From Sphingomonas piscis (lineage in GTDB: Bacteria > Pseudomonadota > Alphaproteobacteria > Sphingomonadales > Sphingomonadaceae), in contig NZ_CP049869.1 in NCBI RefSeq assembly GCF_011300455.1, positions 310,001-374,000 on the forward strand: a stretch of DNA of 64,000 nucleotides. The letters run 5' to 3'. Numbering within the stretch: position 1 is the stretch's first letter; the number at the start of each line of letters is the position of its first letter. The notes under the pieces were generated by a model, which saw only the letters and a program-made list of their open reading frames with translations, did not search any database and was not told where the DNA came from. Shown in pieces: positions 17,807 through 26,306 of this stretch. The translations under genes were made by a program, and so were the position numbers.

Positions 17807-18990
17807 GAGCGGCCCGACGCTGGCACCAGCGGCCCGCCCGGAACAGCAAGAAAGGCGATCAGGCTTGCCGCAAGCACTCCAAGGGGCATCCCCCACAGAG
17901 TGGCCATCTCAGCCTGCGCAGCAATTGTTGTGATGAGGGCAGTGACGCTCATCTGCAACGCACCCGCGAGGCTGGAGCCCGTCCCGGCGAGCCCCTCCTC
18001 CGCATGCATCGCACCGGACACGGCTGCGGGCACGGCTATGCCGCCGCCGCAGGCGACCAGCATCATCGGTCCGAGCAGGGCGGCCAGCGACTGAAGTCCG
18101 GCCAGAAACGACAACATCATCAGGATCCCGCCTGCCAGGATCACGCCGGCACCGCTTCGAAGGCCATGACCACGCCGCTCAAGCAACCGGACGAGGAGAG
18201 TCCCGGCGATGGCCGAGCAGGCAATGAGGAAGTAGCAGAGGCCGGCCTCCGCCGGGGCCAGGCCATATTGGCTGCTGAGCAGGAACGGCGAGCTGGACAG
18301 AAAGATGTAGAGGCTCGAACTCGCCGCCGCGCCGATAAGGCAGAAACGGCGAAAACGCCGATTGCGAAGCAGGCGTCCATAGGCTGGCAGGACCGACGAC
18401 ATGTGGACGGGTTCGCCGCCTCGGCTTTCGCCCAGCGTTCGCCACACCAGCAAAGCGGCAACCGTTCCGAGGACCGCAAGCAGAAGGAAGATCGCTCGCC
18501 AGCCGAAACTGCTCGCGAGCAAGCCGCCGATCACCGGCGACACTGCCGGCGAAATCAGCACCACAGTGGTGAGCGTCGCCACGCGGCCGGCGACTCGATC
18601 CGGGCTGCTGAGGTCGGACACGATGGTCCTTGCCGCGACGATCGCCGCAGCACCGCCAAGCGCCTGAACTACCCTCGCCGCCACCAGGAGTTGAACGCCC
18701 GGGGCGGCAGCCGATGCAGCCGAGCCGAATGCAAACATGATCGTGCCCGCCAGCATCACCGGCCGCCGACCAAGAACGTCAGATGCCGGACCCGACACCA
18801 GTTGGCCCAGCCCTATTCCGAGAAGGTAGAAGGTAAGCGCCGACTGGATGGCGGTCGGGGTTGATCCCCAATCGCGGGCCATCAACGGAAAGGCAGGCAC
18901 CACCATGTGGATGGCCATCGACCCCAACGCACCTGCGGCCGCGAGAAAGAGCAGCAGTGGCGGCGAGTAGCTGATCGTTCGCCTTCTCAT
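17803..18990 (-). CDS. MFS efflux transporter, Bcr/CflA type
   Basis: A 395-residue inner-membrane protein with twelve hydrophobic segments. It shows the Bcr/CflA pattern VVPAFPLMARDWGSTPTAIQ in the first loop, GQLVSGPASDVLGRRPVMLA (the MFS loop 2-3 motif) and ISPAVSPVIGGLLASSFGWR for motif C. The family exports drugs or small amphipathic compounds by proton antiport. It lies between the two catabolic blocks, convergent with the GntR gene. A 7-bp inverted repeat with a 6-nt loop (about 19005-19024) sits in its leader, 15 nt before the ATG. It could expel toxic intermediates, but nothing ties it to either block. Confidence 0.88.
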   Translation of the reverse strand: MRRRTISYSPPLLLFLAAAGALGSMAIHMVVPAFPLMARDWGSTPTAIQSALTFYLLGIGLGQLVSGPASDVLGRRPVMLAGTIMFAFGSAASAAAPGVQLLVAARVVQALGGAAAIVAARTIVSDLSSPDRVAGRVATLTTVVLISPAVSPVIGGLLASSFGWRAIFLLLAVLGTVAALLVWRTLGESRGGEPVHMSSVLPAYGRLLRNRRFRRFCLIGAAASSSLYIFLSSSPFLLSSQYGLAPAEAGLCYFLIACSAIAGTLLVRLLERRGHGLRSGAGVILAGGILMMLSFLAGLQSLAALLGPMMLVACGGGIAVPAAVSGAMHAEEGLAGTGSSLAGALQMSVTALITTIAAQAEMATLWGMPLGVLAASLIAFLAVPGGPLVPASGRS

Positions 18991-19177
18991 TTCGATGCCC
19001 CTTCCCCGCCGATCTAGCGGCGGGTCATGGAACGGCCAATTGGAAGCCGGTCAGAAACATAAGCAGCCCCGAAGTGTGCGGTTGCACGATACCCTTAGCT
19101 TTCACCTATGAGCCGCATGGGCTTTGCATTGGCCGGAACGAACAAGTCGGTGCAGTGCGGCGCGCAGGAGGAATGAC

Positions 19178-20161
19178 GTGAAGCGACAGATCGGACCCTT
19201 CGAGGTCGAGGCGATCGGCCTGGGTTGCATGCCTCTAAGCCATGCCTACGGAACGCCGCCCGAAAAGTCGGCGGCAACGCGGCTGCTCAACGAGGCGCTT
19301 GATCTTGGCTACGACTTCTTCGATACGGCGGCCCTGTACGGCTTTGGCGCCAACGAGGAACTGATCGGCGAGGCGATCGGCCACCGCCGCCACGACTACA
19401 TCCTGGCGTCCAAATGCGGAATGACGGGCGTGGACGGTCAGCGCGTGATCGACGGCCGGCCGGAGACGCTGCGGCGCACGCTGGACGACAGCCTCCGCCG
19501 GCTGAAGACCGACGTCATCGACCTTTATTATCTTCATCGTTGGGACAAGACCGTGCCGATCGAGGATTCGGTTGGCGAGCTCGGCCGCTTTGTCGCGGAA
19601 GGCAAGGTCCGCGCCATTGGATTGAGCGAAGTCTCGGCCGCGACGCTCCGCCGGGCCCACCCCGTTCACCCAATCGCCGCGCTTCAGAACGAATATTCGC
19701 CATGGTCGCGCAATCCCGAACTCGGCGTCCTAGCCGCTACCAGGGAAATCGGCGCCGCGCTGGTCAGCTTCTCGCCGGTCGCGCGCGGCTTCCTGGCCGG
19801 GTCCGTCACCAACCCGGACGGCTTGCCCGACAAGGACATTCGGCGTGCCATGCCGCGCTTCCAGGCCGATAATCTCTCGACGAACCTCAGCATTCTCGAG
19901 CGATTTCAGCGACTGGCCGACAACTCCGGCTGTAGGCCCGCACAGCTCTCGCTCGCCTGGGTTCTCTCGCGCGGCGACCATGTAATCGCCATCCCGGGCA
20001 CAACCTCCTTGCAGCACCTTCGCGAGAACTTCCAGGCGCGGTTGCTTGAGATCGACGCGGGCGTACTGAAGCAAATCGATGGCCTGTTCGCGCAAGGCAG
20101 CATCGCCGGTGCGCGCTATGCACCCGCAACGCTTGCCGAGATCGACAGCGAAGAATACTGA
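19178..20161 (+). CDS. Aldo/keto reductase
   Basis: A 327-residue NADPH-type aldo/keto reductase with the full catalytic tetrad: D49 and Y54 in FFDTAALYG, K79 in ILASKCG, and H120 in YYLHRWD. The start is GTG at 19178, preceded by a perfect AGGAGG six bases upstream; the nearby ATG at 19173 opens a two-codon frame that stops at once. It is the first gene of the second catabolic block. The next gap (20162-20206) contains a LacI-type palindrome, so the P450 downstream may be controlled separately. It probably interconverts a carbonyl and an alcohol in the pathway; the substrate is unknown. Confidence 0.92.
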   Translation: MKRQIGPFEVEAIGLGCMPLSHAYGTPPEKSAATRLLNEALDLGYDFFDTAALYGFGANEELIGEAIGHRRHDYILASKCGMTGVDGQRVIDGRPETLRRTLDDSLRRLKTDVIDLYYLHRWDKTVPIEDSVGELGRFVAEGKVRAIGLSEVSAATLRRAHPVHPIAALQNEYSPWSRNPELGVLAATREIGAALVSFSPVARGFLAGSVTNPDGLPDKDIRRAMPRFQADNLSTNLSILERFQRLADNSGCRPAQLSLAWVLSRGDHVIAIPGTTSLQHLRENFQARLLEIDAGVLKQIDGLFAQGSIAGARYAPATLAEIDSEEY

Positions 20162-20172
20162 TCTTACCTCTT

Positions 20173-20186
20173 TGTAAGCGCTTGCA
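20173..20186. promoter_or_regulatory. LacI-family operator palindrome, site 1
   Basis: TGTAAGC-GCTTGCA, a 14-bp near-perfect palindrome with the CG centre typical of LacI-family operators. It lies in the gap between the aldo/keto reductase and P450 genes and overlaps the more upstream of two candidate P450 starts. Two close copies occur at 23824-23837 and 25120-25133, and a LacI-family gene lies at 22796-23794. Confidence 0.65.
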
Positions 20187-20206
20187 TGAGCGCTAAGGCG
20201 GCAGTC

Positions 20207-21376
20207 ATGAGCTCCGACTTCGACCCGCTTCAGCCCGAGACCTTCGACAGTCCGCACGAGACTTACGCTGCGCTCCGCTCCCACTGTCCTGTTGCGCACA
20301 CCGACGCATGGGGTGGCTTCTGGGCACTGACCAAGCATGACGATGTCGCCGCTGCCGCCACCAACAGCGACCTCTTCATCACGTCGAAGCAGAATGTCAT
20401 TCCGAAGGTCGCATTTACCGGTCGGCGGCCCCCGCTCCACCTCGACCCGCCCGAGCACACGCCGTACCGGCGGGCGATCGCGCCGTTGCTGACCTCCCGC
20501 AAGGTGGCTCGGTTCGAGCCGATCATTCGCGAAATCTGCGCTGCTCTTCTTGCTCCGATGGTGGAGCGCGGCGGCGGCGACATCTGCACCGAATTCTCGT
20601 CGCGCATGCCGGTGCTTACCTTTGCGCGGTGGATGAATCTGCCGCCCGACCAGGTCGAGACCCTTGCCGAGGTCGGCCGCCGCTTTAATGTCGCTGTCCA
20701 GTCCGCAGACGAGGTTGGCACGAAGGAATCGAGCCTGTTCCTCTACGACATGGCGCGGTCGGTGGTCGCGGACCGCAAGGCCAATCCGCTAGACGTTGAC
20801 GAGGACCTCACCACTTCGCTGCTCGCCGCCCGGGTCGACGGCGAACCTTTGCCCGAAGACATGATTGTCGGAATGATCCGTCAGGTGCTCGTTGTCGGCA
20901 TCATCGCGCCGACGGTACTGATCGGCTCCATCTGCGTGCACCTGTCGCGCGATCGTGCGCTGCAGTCCCAATTGCGCGGAGATCGGTCGCTCGTCCCCGC
21001 CGCAATCGACGAGTTCCTGCGCCTCTACACCCCGTATCGCGGCTTTGCGCGCACCGCGGTCGAAGACGTCACCATTCGTGGCCGCACCATCTCTGCCGGA
21101 GAACCGATCGCTCTTGTGTATGCTTCGGCCAACCGCGACGAGGAGGTGTTCGAAGATGCTGATCAGTTCCGCCTAAACCGGCCCAACATCAAGGACTCCA
21201 TTCACTTCGGGCGCGGTGTGCACCATTGCCCCGGCGCGGCGCTTGCGCGCCTCGAGCTGATCGTCGCCCTCGAGGAGATCCTCGCGCGGACGAACGGCTT
21301 TTCTCTCGCCGGTGAGCCGGTGCCAACGCGTATGCCGGAAATCGGCGCGCTGCACGTTCCACTGACGTTTGAGTAA
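20207..21376 (+). CDS. Cytochrome P450
   Basis: A soluble bacterial P450 of 389 residues. The heme-ligand loop is FGRGVHHCPGA with Cys about 341; the ExxR motif is EFLR (about 269-272); HLDPPEHTPYRR is the C-helix heme-contact region. The I-helix motif reads GIIAPT where most P450s have an A/G-G-x-D/E-T-T pattern, so the usual acid and first threonine are absent. The ATG at 20207 is preferred because the in-frame ATG at 20186 overlaps the LacI-type palindrome; both are possible. The stop overlaps the TTG start of the MmgE/PrpD gene. No ferredoxin or reductase gene is nearby, so electron partners must come from elsewhere. It likely hydroxylates the substrate. Confidence 0.92.
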   Translation: MSSDFDPLQPETFDSPHETYAALRSHCPVAHTDAWGGFWALTKHDDVAAAATNSDLFITSKQNVIPKVAFTGRRPPLHLDPPEHTPYRRAIAPLLTSRKVARFEPIIREICAALLAPMVERGGGDICTEFSSRMPVLTFARWMNLPPDQVETLAEVGRRFNVAVQSADEVGTKESSLFLYDMARSVVADRKANPLDVDEDLTTSLLAARVDGEPLPEDMIVGMIRQVLVVGIIAPTVLIGSICVHLSRDRALQSQLRGDRSLVPAAIDEFLRLYTPYRGFARTAVEDVTIRGRTISAGEPIALVYASANRDEEVFEDADQFRLNRPNIKDSIHFGRGVHHCPGAALARLELIVALEEILARTNGFSLAGEPVPTRMPEIGALHVPLTFE

Positions 21377-22763
21377 TCCGTTGGCGGAAGGCCTGACGAA
21401 AGCGTTGGCGACTCACCTTGCTGACTTGCGCTTCGAAGACCTGCCGCCCGCCACGGTCCTGGCCGCCAAGCGCGTCATTCTCGACGGGTTGGGTGTTATC
21501 CTAGCCGCGAGCGGTGAGAGCGCGGACGTGGCGCCATTTATCGCAACCGCCGCGGGGCAGCACGCCGAACCGGGGGCCTCGATCCTCGGCTGTGGGCTCC
21601 GCACAGCGCCCGGGGCGGCCGCTTTCGCCAATGGCGCGATGAGCCATGCGCTCGACTTCGAGGATGCCTTCGATCTCGCGCCAGTGCACCCGAACGCCTC
21701 ACTTCTTCCGGCGCTGTTCGCATCGGTCCAGGCCTATGGACCGATCAGCGGACGCGAGGCGATCGTCGCCGTCGCAGCGGGCTGTGATCTCGCATGCCGG
21801 GTTGGCCTGAGCCTCCGCCGCCCGATGGAGGACGGCGGTTGGTATCCTCCGCCGATCCTCGCCGCCTTCGGCGCCACGGCCGCCGCGGCGCGTTGCCGGC
21901 AACTCACCCCGGGTCAAATCGCCGATGCTTTCTCCCTGCTGCTCTGCCAGGTGAGCTGCCCGGGCGAGATCAAGCACAGCCCGGACACGGTGATCCGCGC
22001 CGTCCGTGAAGCTTTTCCGGCGCAGGCGGCCATCACTTCGGTTGAGCTCGCCGCCCGCGGCGTTCGCGGGTTCGATGCGCCCCTCGAAGGCAAGGCCGGC
22101 TTCTTCCGGCTTTACGTGGGTGGGGATTATGACCCGGCGGCACTGCTGAACGATCTGGGCCGGCATTTCTGGATCGATCGACTCAGCTACAAGCTATGGC
22201 CTGCCTGCCGCGGCACGCATGCCTATATCGAAGCGGCACAGAAGGTTCGGGCCGACCACCGTATCCGTTGGCAGGACATCGCAGGTATCGATCTTGATGT
22301 CGGCGAAGTGCAGCAGATGCTCGCCTTCCCCGAAGACCGAAAACGTGCGCCGGCGACTGCGATCGACGCCAAGTTCAGCCTGCCGTTCACCGTGGCCACC
22401 GCGATTGTAGCGGACGACGTCACGCTCGACAGTTTTCGCGTCGAGCAGCTCGAGAATCCGGACGTGCTCGCCCTCGCGCAACGGGTCCGAAGCCACTCGC
22501 GCCCTGACTGGGATCGGCGCTTTGCCACTGCCGGTGCGCTGCGGGTGCATTTGCACAACGGGGAGAGTTTCAGCGCCGAGATCCTAGACCCTCTCGGAAG
22601 CCCCGATAGGCCGCTATCCGACAATCAGCTTCGCGCCAAGTTCATCAACTGCGCGGCGCGGGCGCTCCGGCCGCTCGCCTGCACCCAGCTTCATTCCATA
22701 GCCGACCGGATCATGTCGCTTGAAGCGGAGAGCGACATGGGCAGCCTGCTCGACCTGCTCTAG
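21369..22763 (+). CDS. MmgE/PrpD family protein
   Basis: A 464-residue protein of the MmgE/PrpD family, which includes 2-methylcitrate dehydratase, cis-aconitate decarboxylase and iminodisuccinate epimerase. Visible family segments are AKRVILDGLGVILAAS near residue 35, FANGAMSHALDFEDAF near 85, and KLWPACRGTHAYIEA near 270. The start is TTG at 21369 inside the end of the P450 gene; a second TTG lies four codons later, and no ATG fits. The tight coupling to the P450 suggests it acts on a product of that pathway, perhaps as a dehydratase, decarboxylase or isomerase, but the reaction cannot be fixed from sequence. Confidence 0.85.
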   Translation: MSNPLAEGLTKALATHLADLRFEDLPPATVLAAKRVILDGLGVILAASGESADVAPFIATAAGQHAEPGASILGCGLRTAPGAAAFANGAMSHALDFEDAFDLAPVHPNASLLPALFASVQAYGPISGREAIVAVAAGCDLACRVGLSLRRPMEDGGWYPPPILAAFGATAAAARCRQLTPGQIADAFSLLLCQVSCPGEIKHSPDTVIRAVREAFPAQAAITSVELAARGVRGFDAPLEGKAGFFRLYVGGDYDPAALLNDLGRHFWIDRLSYKLWPACRGTHAYIEAAQKVRADHRIRWQDIAGIDLDVGEVQQMLAFPEDRKRAPATAIDAKFSLPFTVATAIVADDVTLDSFRVEQLENPDVLALAQRVRSHSRPDWDRRFATAGALRVHLHNGESFSAEILDPLGSPDRPLSDNQLRAKFINCAARALRPLACTQLHSIADRIMSLEAESDMGSLLDLL

Positions 22764-22795
22764 CCGATGCGGCTGGCCGGGATTATGCCGGACTC

Positions 22796-23794
22796 ATGAG
22801 CGAGGCCGACCTTCCGCCAAAGCTAGACGACGTCGCCGCGAAAGCCGGCGTCTCGACGGCGACCGTGTCGCGCTTTTTCAACAATCCCAACGTCGTTGCG
22901 CCGGCGACCGCCGAGCGGATCCGGACGGCGGTGGAGGCGACCGGCTATATCCCCAATCTCATGGCCGGCGGACTGGCCTCCGCCAAGAGCCGGCTGGTCG
23001 CCGTGCTGATCCCGCACATCGCCGAATCCATCTTCGGCGACATGATCGAGCGGATGGTCGAAGAACTTACCGCCTCGGGCATCACCGTCATGTTGGGAGT
23101 CACGGGCACGCAAGCGCACCGCACGGAAGAGCTGATCCGCGCGGCCATGAGCCGCCGCGCCGATGCGATCATCTCCACCGGGCCGGTGGACGACAAGATC
23201 CGTGCCCTGGTTCAGCGGAGCAAAATCATCTTCATCCAGGTGTGGGAGTTGCCGGCCGATCCGATCGACATCGCCGTCGGCTTTTCGCACCGGGATGCCG
23301 GCCGCGACATTGCACGCTTCCTCATTTCGCGCGGCTACCGGCGGCCGCATCTGGTGACCTCCGACGCTGGCCGCCTGAAAGCACGATCCGACGCCTTTCG
23401 GACAGAATGGTCGGCGCAGGCGGGAAGCACCCCGACGGAAAGCGTAGTCGACATGCCGTCCCGCTACGGCCATGCGCGGCGCGTCTTCGCCGAGATCAAG
23501 CGGCTTTCCGATCCGCCCGATGTCGTCGTGTGCGGTTCCGACCATCTCGCTCAAGGACTGATCATCGAGGCTCAGGCCAGCGGCTTCCGAGTCCCCGACC
23601 AGCTCGGCATAGTCGGCTTCGGCAACGCGTCTATTGCGGGAGAAATGCGGCCGACCATCACCACCGTCGATATCGACGGTAGCCGTATCGCCCGCGAGGC
23701 CATCGCCGCCCTTGCGCGCCCGCGAGCCGAGAGGAGCGAGGCCGAGCGGCGGATCGACGTCGGTTTTCGGCTCATCGCCCGGGAGAGCGCATAG
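22796..23794 (+). CDS. LacI-family transcriptional regulator
   Basis: A 332-residue repressor. Residues 9-60 hold the LacI helix-turn-helix and hinge (KLDDVAAKAGVSTATVSRFF, then GYIPNLMAGGLAS), followed by a periplasmic-binding-protein-like ligand domain ending with IVGFGNASIAGEMRPTITTV. It resembles the GntR (gluconate) branch in its hinge and ligand domain, but the ligand is not known. It is embedded in the block it probably controls: palindromes with LacI operator form occur in three of the gaps around it (20173, 23824, 25120). No such site is seen in its own 32-nt upstream gap, so it is likely co-transcribed from the P450 promoter. Confidence 0.92.
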   Translation: MSEADLPPKLDDVAAKAGVSTATVSRFFNNPNVVAPATAERIRTAVEATGYIPNLMAGGLASAKSRLVAVLIPHIAESIFGDMIERMVEELTASGITVMLGVTGTQAHRTEELIRAAMSRRADAIISTGPVDDKIRALVQRSKIIFIQVWELPADPIDIAVGFSHRDAGRDIARFLISRGYRRPHLVTSDAGRLKARSDAFRTEWSAQAGSTPTESVVDMPSRYGHARRVFAEIKRLSDPPDVVVCGSDHLAQGLIIEAQASGFRVPDQLGIVGFGNASIAGEMRPTITTVDIDGSRIAREAIAALARPRAERSEAERRIDVGFRLIARESA

Positions 23795-23823
23795 CGCTTT
23801 GCGAACTTCCACATGTAAGCTTA

Positions 23824-23837
23824 TGCAAACGCTTGCA
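23824..23837. promoter_or_regulatory. LacI-family operator palindrome, site 2
   Basis: TGCAAAC-GCTTGCA, directly upstream of the hydrolase gene and ending 13 nt before its ATG. A further half-like element TGTAAGCTTA (23814-23823) abuts it on the left, giving a possible double site. Same form as sites at 20173 and 25120. Confidence 0.65.
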
Positions 23838-23850
23838 CCTGGAGGTCCGC

Positions 23851-25098
23851 ATGACATCTCGCCCGTTCGCTACCATCCTTGTGGCATGCTCGCTTCTGAC
23901 TGCTCCGGCACGCGCCGAGGTCGCAAGCGGAACGCTGCGGGGCGGAGCACAATGGACGGCGGAGACGCCGCCACAGTGGAACGGAACCCTGCTGCTCTAC
24001 AGTCGGGGCTACTCCTTCAACCTGCCGCCGGCTGAGGCGGCTCCGACCGCGCTCAGGGCGGAACTGCTCAAGGCGGGCTATGCCATCGCCGGTTCCAATT
24101 ACGGCGCATCCGGTTGGTCGGTGGAGCAAGCGGTTCCTGCGCAGATCGAGACGATCGCCGCCTTCGCGGGCCGCTTCGGCCGCCCGCGGAATGTCATCGC
24201 CTGGGGCTATTCCATGGGCGGTCTTGTGACCACGGCGCTGGCGGAGCAACGGTCGGCCGGCATCAGTGGCGCGGCGCCCTTCTGCTCCTCCATGGGTGGC
24301 GCAGTGGGCATGATGAACATGGGCCTGGACGGCGCCTTCGCCTTTAGGACGCTGATTGCGCCGCGGTCCGACATTCGCCTGGTTGGGATCGACGATGACC
24401 TGACCAATGCCAAGCGCGTCAAGGCCGCGATCGACCGGGCAACCACCACCCCCCAGGGACGTGCGCGAATTGCGTTGGCCGGGGTCCTGGCCGGTCTGCC
24501 GGACTGGACATCCGGGGAGGCGCCGCCGGCGACTGACGACGAGCGTATCCGCCAGATGGCGGCGGTGGTCGGACCCGGAAGCTTCCTTCCGCGCGTCGAC
24601 CAGGAGCGACGCGCCGGCGGCAACTTTTCTTGGAACAGCGGGGTCGATTATCGAAAGCAGCTGGCGCGCTCGGGGCGGCTCGCCTTCGTTCAGGCGGCTT
24701 ACCGCCGGGCGGGTCTCGACCTCAGCGCCGATCTTGCGCGTCTCAGCGCTGCACCCCGGATCGCCGCTGCACCCGGTGCGGTTGATTACATGATGCGCAA
24801 CTACACGCCGACGGCACGCCCGTTGGTGCCGATGGTGGCCGTCCAGGCCGTCGGCGACGGCATCACCTCTCCATCGCTCCAGCAGGGCTATGTGGACGCG
24901 GCGCGCGGCGATGTCCGCTCCCTCTGGCTGCGTCAGTCAGGCCATTGCACCTTCAAGCCGGCGACAGTGCTGTCGGCGCTGAACTATCTGCAACGGCGGG
25001 TCACCTCCGGACGCTGGCCCGCGCGCCCGGCGGACTTCGCAGACCATCGCGCCCCGCCGATGCTCCGCCCCTGCTATCGCGGTCAACGCTGCCGGTAA
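23851..25098 (+). CDS. Secreted alpha/beta hydrolase
   Basis: A 415-residue protein with a signal peptide (ATILVACSLLTAPARAE) and an alpha/beta-hydrolase core. The nucleophile elbow is WGYSMGGL; a histidine in LRQSGHCTF near the C-terminus is the likely catalytic base, and a disulfide-capable CYRGQRC ends the protein. The ATG at 23851 follows GGAGGT; an upstream TTG in frame lies in the operator and is rejected. The gene is monocistronic or leads the CapA-permease-TBDR-tannase group, with its own LacI-type operator. It probably hydrolyses an ester in the periplasm, but it matches no esterase subfamily that I can name. Confidence 0.82.
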   Translation: MTSRPFATILVACSLLTAPARAEVASGTLRGGAQWTAETPPQWNGTLLLYSRGYSFNLPPAEAAPTALRAELLKAGYAIAGSNYGASGWSVEQAVPAQIETIAAFAGRFGRPRNVIAWGYSMGGLVTTALAEQRSAGISGAAPFCSSMGGAVGMMNMGLDGAFAFRTLIAPRSDIRLVGIDDDLTNAKRVKAAIDRATTTPQGRARIALAGVLAGLPDWTSGEAPPATDDERIRQMAAVVGPGSFLPRVDQERRAGGNFSWNSGVDYRKQLARSGRLAFVQAAYRRAGLDLSADLARLSAAPRIAAAPGAVDYMMRNYTPTARPLVPMVAVQAVGDGITSPSLQQGYVDAARGDVRSLWLRQSGHCTFKPATVLSALNYLQRRVTSGRWPARPADFADHRAPPMLRPCYRGQRCR

Positions 25099-25119
25099 AA
25101 GCTTCTTCAACGCTGCTGT

Positions 25120-25133
25120 TGCAAGCGCTTTCA
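25120..25133. promoter_or_regulatory. LacI-family operator palindrome, site 3
   Basis: TGCAAGC-GCTTTCA, 34 bp upstream of the TTG start of the CapA-like gene at 25167. Together with sites at 20173 and 23824 it gives the consensus TGYAARC-GCTTKCA, where Y is T/C, R is A/G and K is G/T. Confidence 0.62.
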
Positions 25134-25166
25134 TTGCCTGATACTTTGTTATGAAACAGAACAAGT

Positions 25167-26306
25167 TTGGGCGAGGATACTCTGGGGTCGTACACCTTTC
25201 TTGGTGCCGGTGATCTGGCAATGGATCGCGACGACTATGATGAGTCGTTCGTTGCGACACGCGACCTGCTGAACGCCGCCGATATCGTCTTCGGACAGAT
25301 CGAAACCAGCTTTGCAGCCAATGGCGTTCGCCTTCCCCAGGCTCGCCATGCGGTGCTCGCCCGCCCGGATGGTGCTGCCGCGCTGAAGCGTGCGGGCTTC
25401 GATATCATCTCCATGGCGGGCAACCATGTGCTCGACTGGGGCAATGAAGCCTTTTTCGAAACGCGCAAGAATCTGCAGGATGCCGGACTCGCAGTGGTGG
25501 GTGCCGGGGCAAACATCGCCGAGGCTCGGCAACCCGTCGTCACCACCCTTTCCGACGGCACGCGCGTTGCGCTGCTTGCCTACTGCAGCATCCTGCCGAT
25601 GGCGTATTGGGCCGATGAGCGGCGTCCCGGCTGCGCTCCAATGCGGGCCTTCACGGTTTATGAGCAGATCGAGCACGACCAGCCCGGCACCCCGGCGCGG
25701 ATCCACACCTACCCGCACCGCGATGACCTTGCGGCGATGGAAGCCGACATCCGGGCCGCCAAAGCCGACGCGGACATCGTCATCGTTTCGCACCATTGGG
25801 GCATTCACTTCGTTCGGGCGACGATCGCCGACTATCAGCGCGATGTCGCAAGAGCGGCGATTGCTGCTGGCGCGGACGCCATCCTCGGCGGCCACCCCCA
25901 CATCCTCAAGGGCTGCGAGCTGATCGACGGCAAGCCGGTCTTCTACTCGCTGTGCAACTTCGCGACCGACCTCCGCATGGACCCTGCGCACGCCGCGTCC
26001 AAGAGCTTTCAGGAGATCAGGGTGCTCGCAGAGGAGTGGGAGCCTGACTTCGACAGCCTGTACAATTTTCCGAAGGCCTCGCGCCTCTCGATCATAGCCC
26101 GCCTCGTGATAGAGGGCGGCCGGATCGTCCGCGCCGGCTTCATCCCCCTGCACATTGGCCGTGATGCCATCCCAGTGCCATTGCCGCGGACGGACGCGCG
26201 CCATACCGAGGTCGTCGACTATATGGCGGCGGTGACCTCCGAGGCCGGTTTGAATGTGGCCTACCGCGCCAACAACGACATGGTCGAACTGGTGCAGGCG
26301 GCATGA
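25167..26306 (+). CDS. CapA-family metallophosphoesterase-like protein
   Basis: A 379-residue CapA-family protein with the same metal-site order as the copy at 11344-12453: GAGDLAMDRDD near residue 15, FGQIETSF near 42, MAGNHVLDWGN near 85, VSHHWGIHF near 210 and LGGHPHILKG near 245, then FYSLCNF. No signal peptide is seen. The start is uncertain: TTG at 25167 is used because no ATG or GTG precedes the conserved GDL motif in frame. Its stop overlaps the permease start as ATGA. The metal ligands look complete, so it should be an active hydrolase. The linkage of CapA-like genes to TBDR and esterase genes in both blocks hints at a shared catabolic step. Confidence 0.83.
   Translation: MGEDTLGSYTFLGAGDLAMDRDDYDESFVATRDLLNAADIVFGQIETSFAANGVRLPQARHAVLARPDGAAALKRAGFDIISMAGNHVLDWGNEAFFETRKNLQDAGLAVVGAGANIAEARQPVVTTLSDGTRVALLAYCSILPMAYWADERRPGCAPMRAFTVYEQIEHDQPGTPARIHTYPHRDDLAAMEADIRAAKADADIVIVSHHWGIHFVRATIADYQRDVARAAIAAGADAILGGHPHILKGCELIDGKPVFYSLCNFATDLRMDPAHAASKSFQEIRVLAEEWEPDFDSLYNFPKASRLSIIARLVIEGGRIVRAGFIPLHIGRDAIPVPLPRTDARHTEVVDYMAAVTSEAGLNVAYRANNDMVELVQAA

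Noticed and set aside
19005-19024. Inverted repeat before the MFS gene as a terminator
   Set aside because: A perfect 7-bp stem but no T-run on either side; kept only as a leader hairpin in the MFS entry.
20186-20206. ATG 20186 as the P450 start
   Set aside because: It overlaps the LacI-type palindrome and lacks a ribosome site; ATG 20207 is more likely, though not proven.
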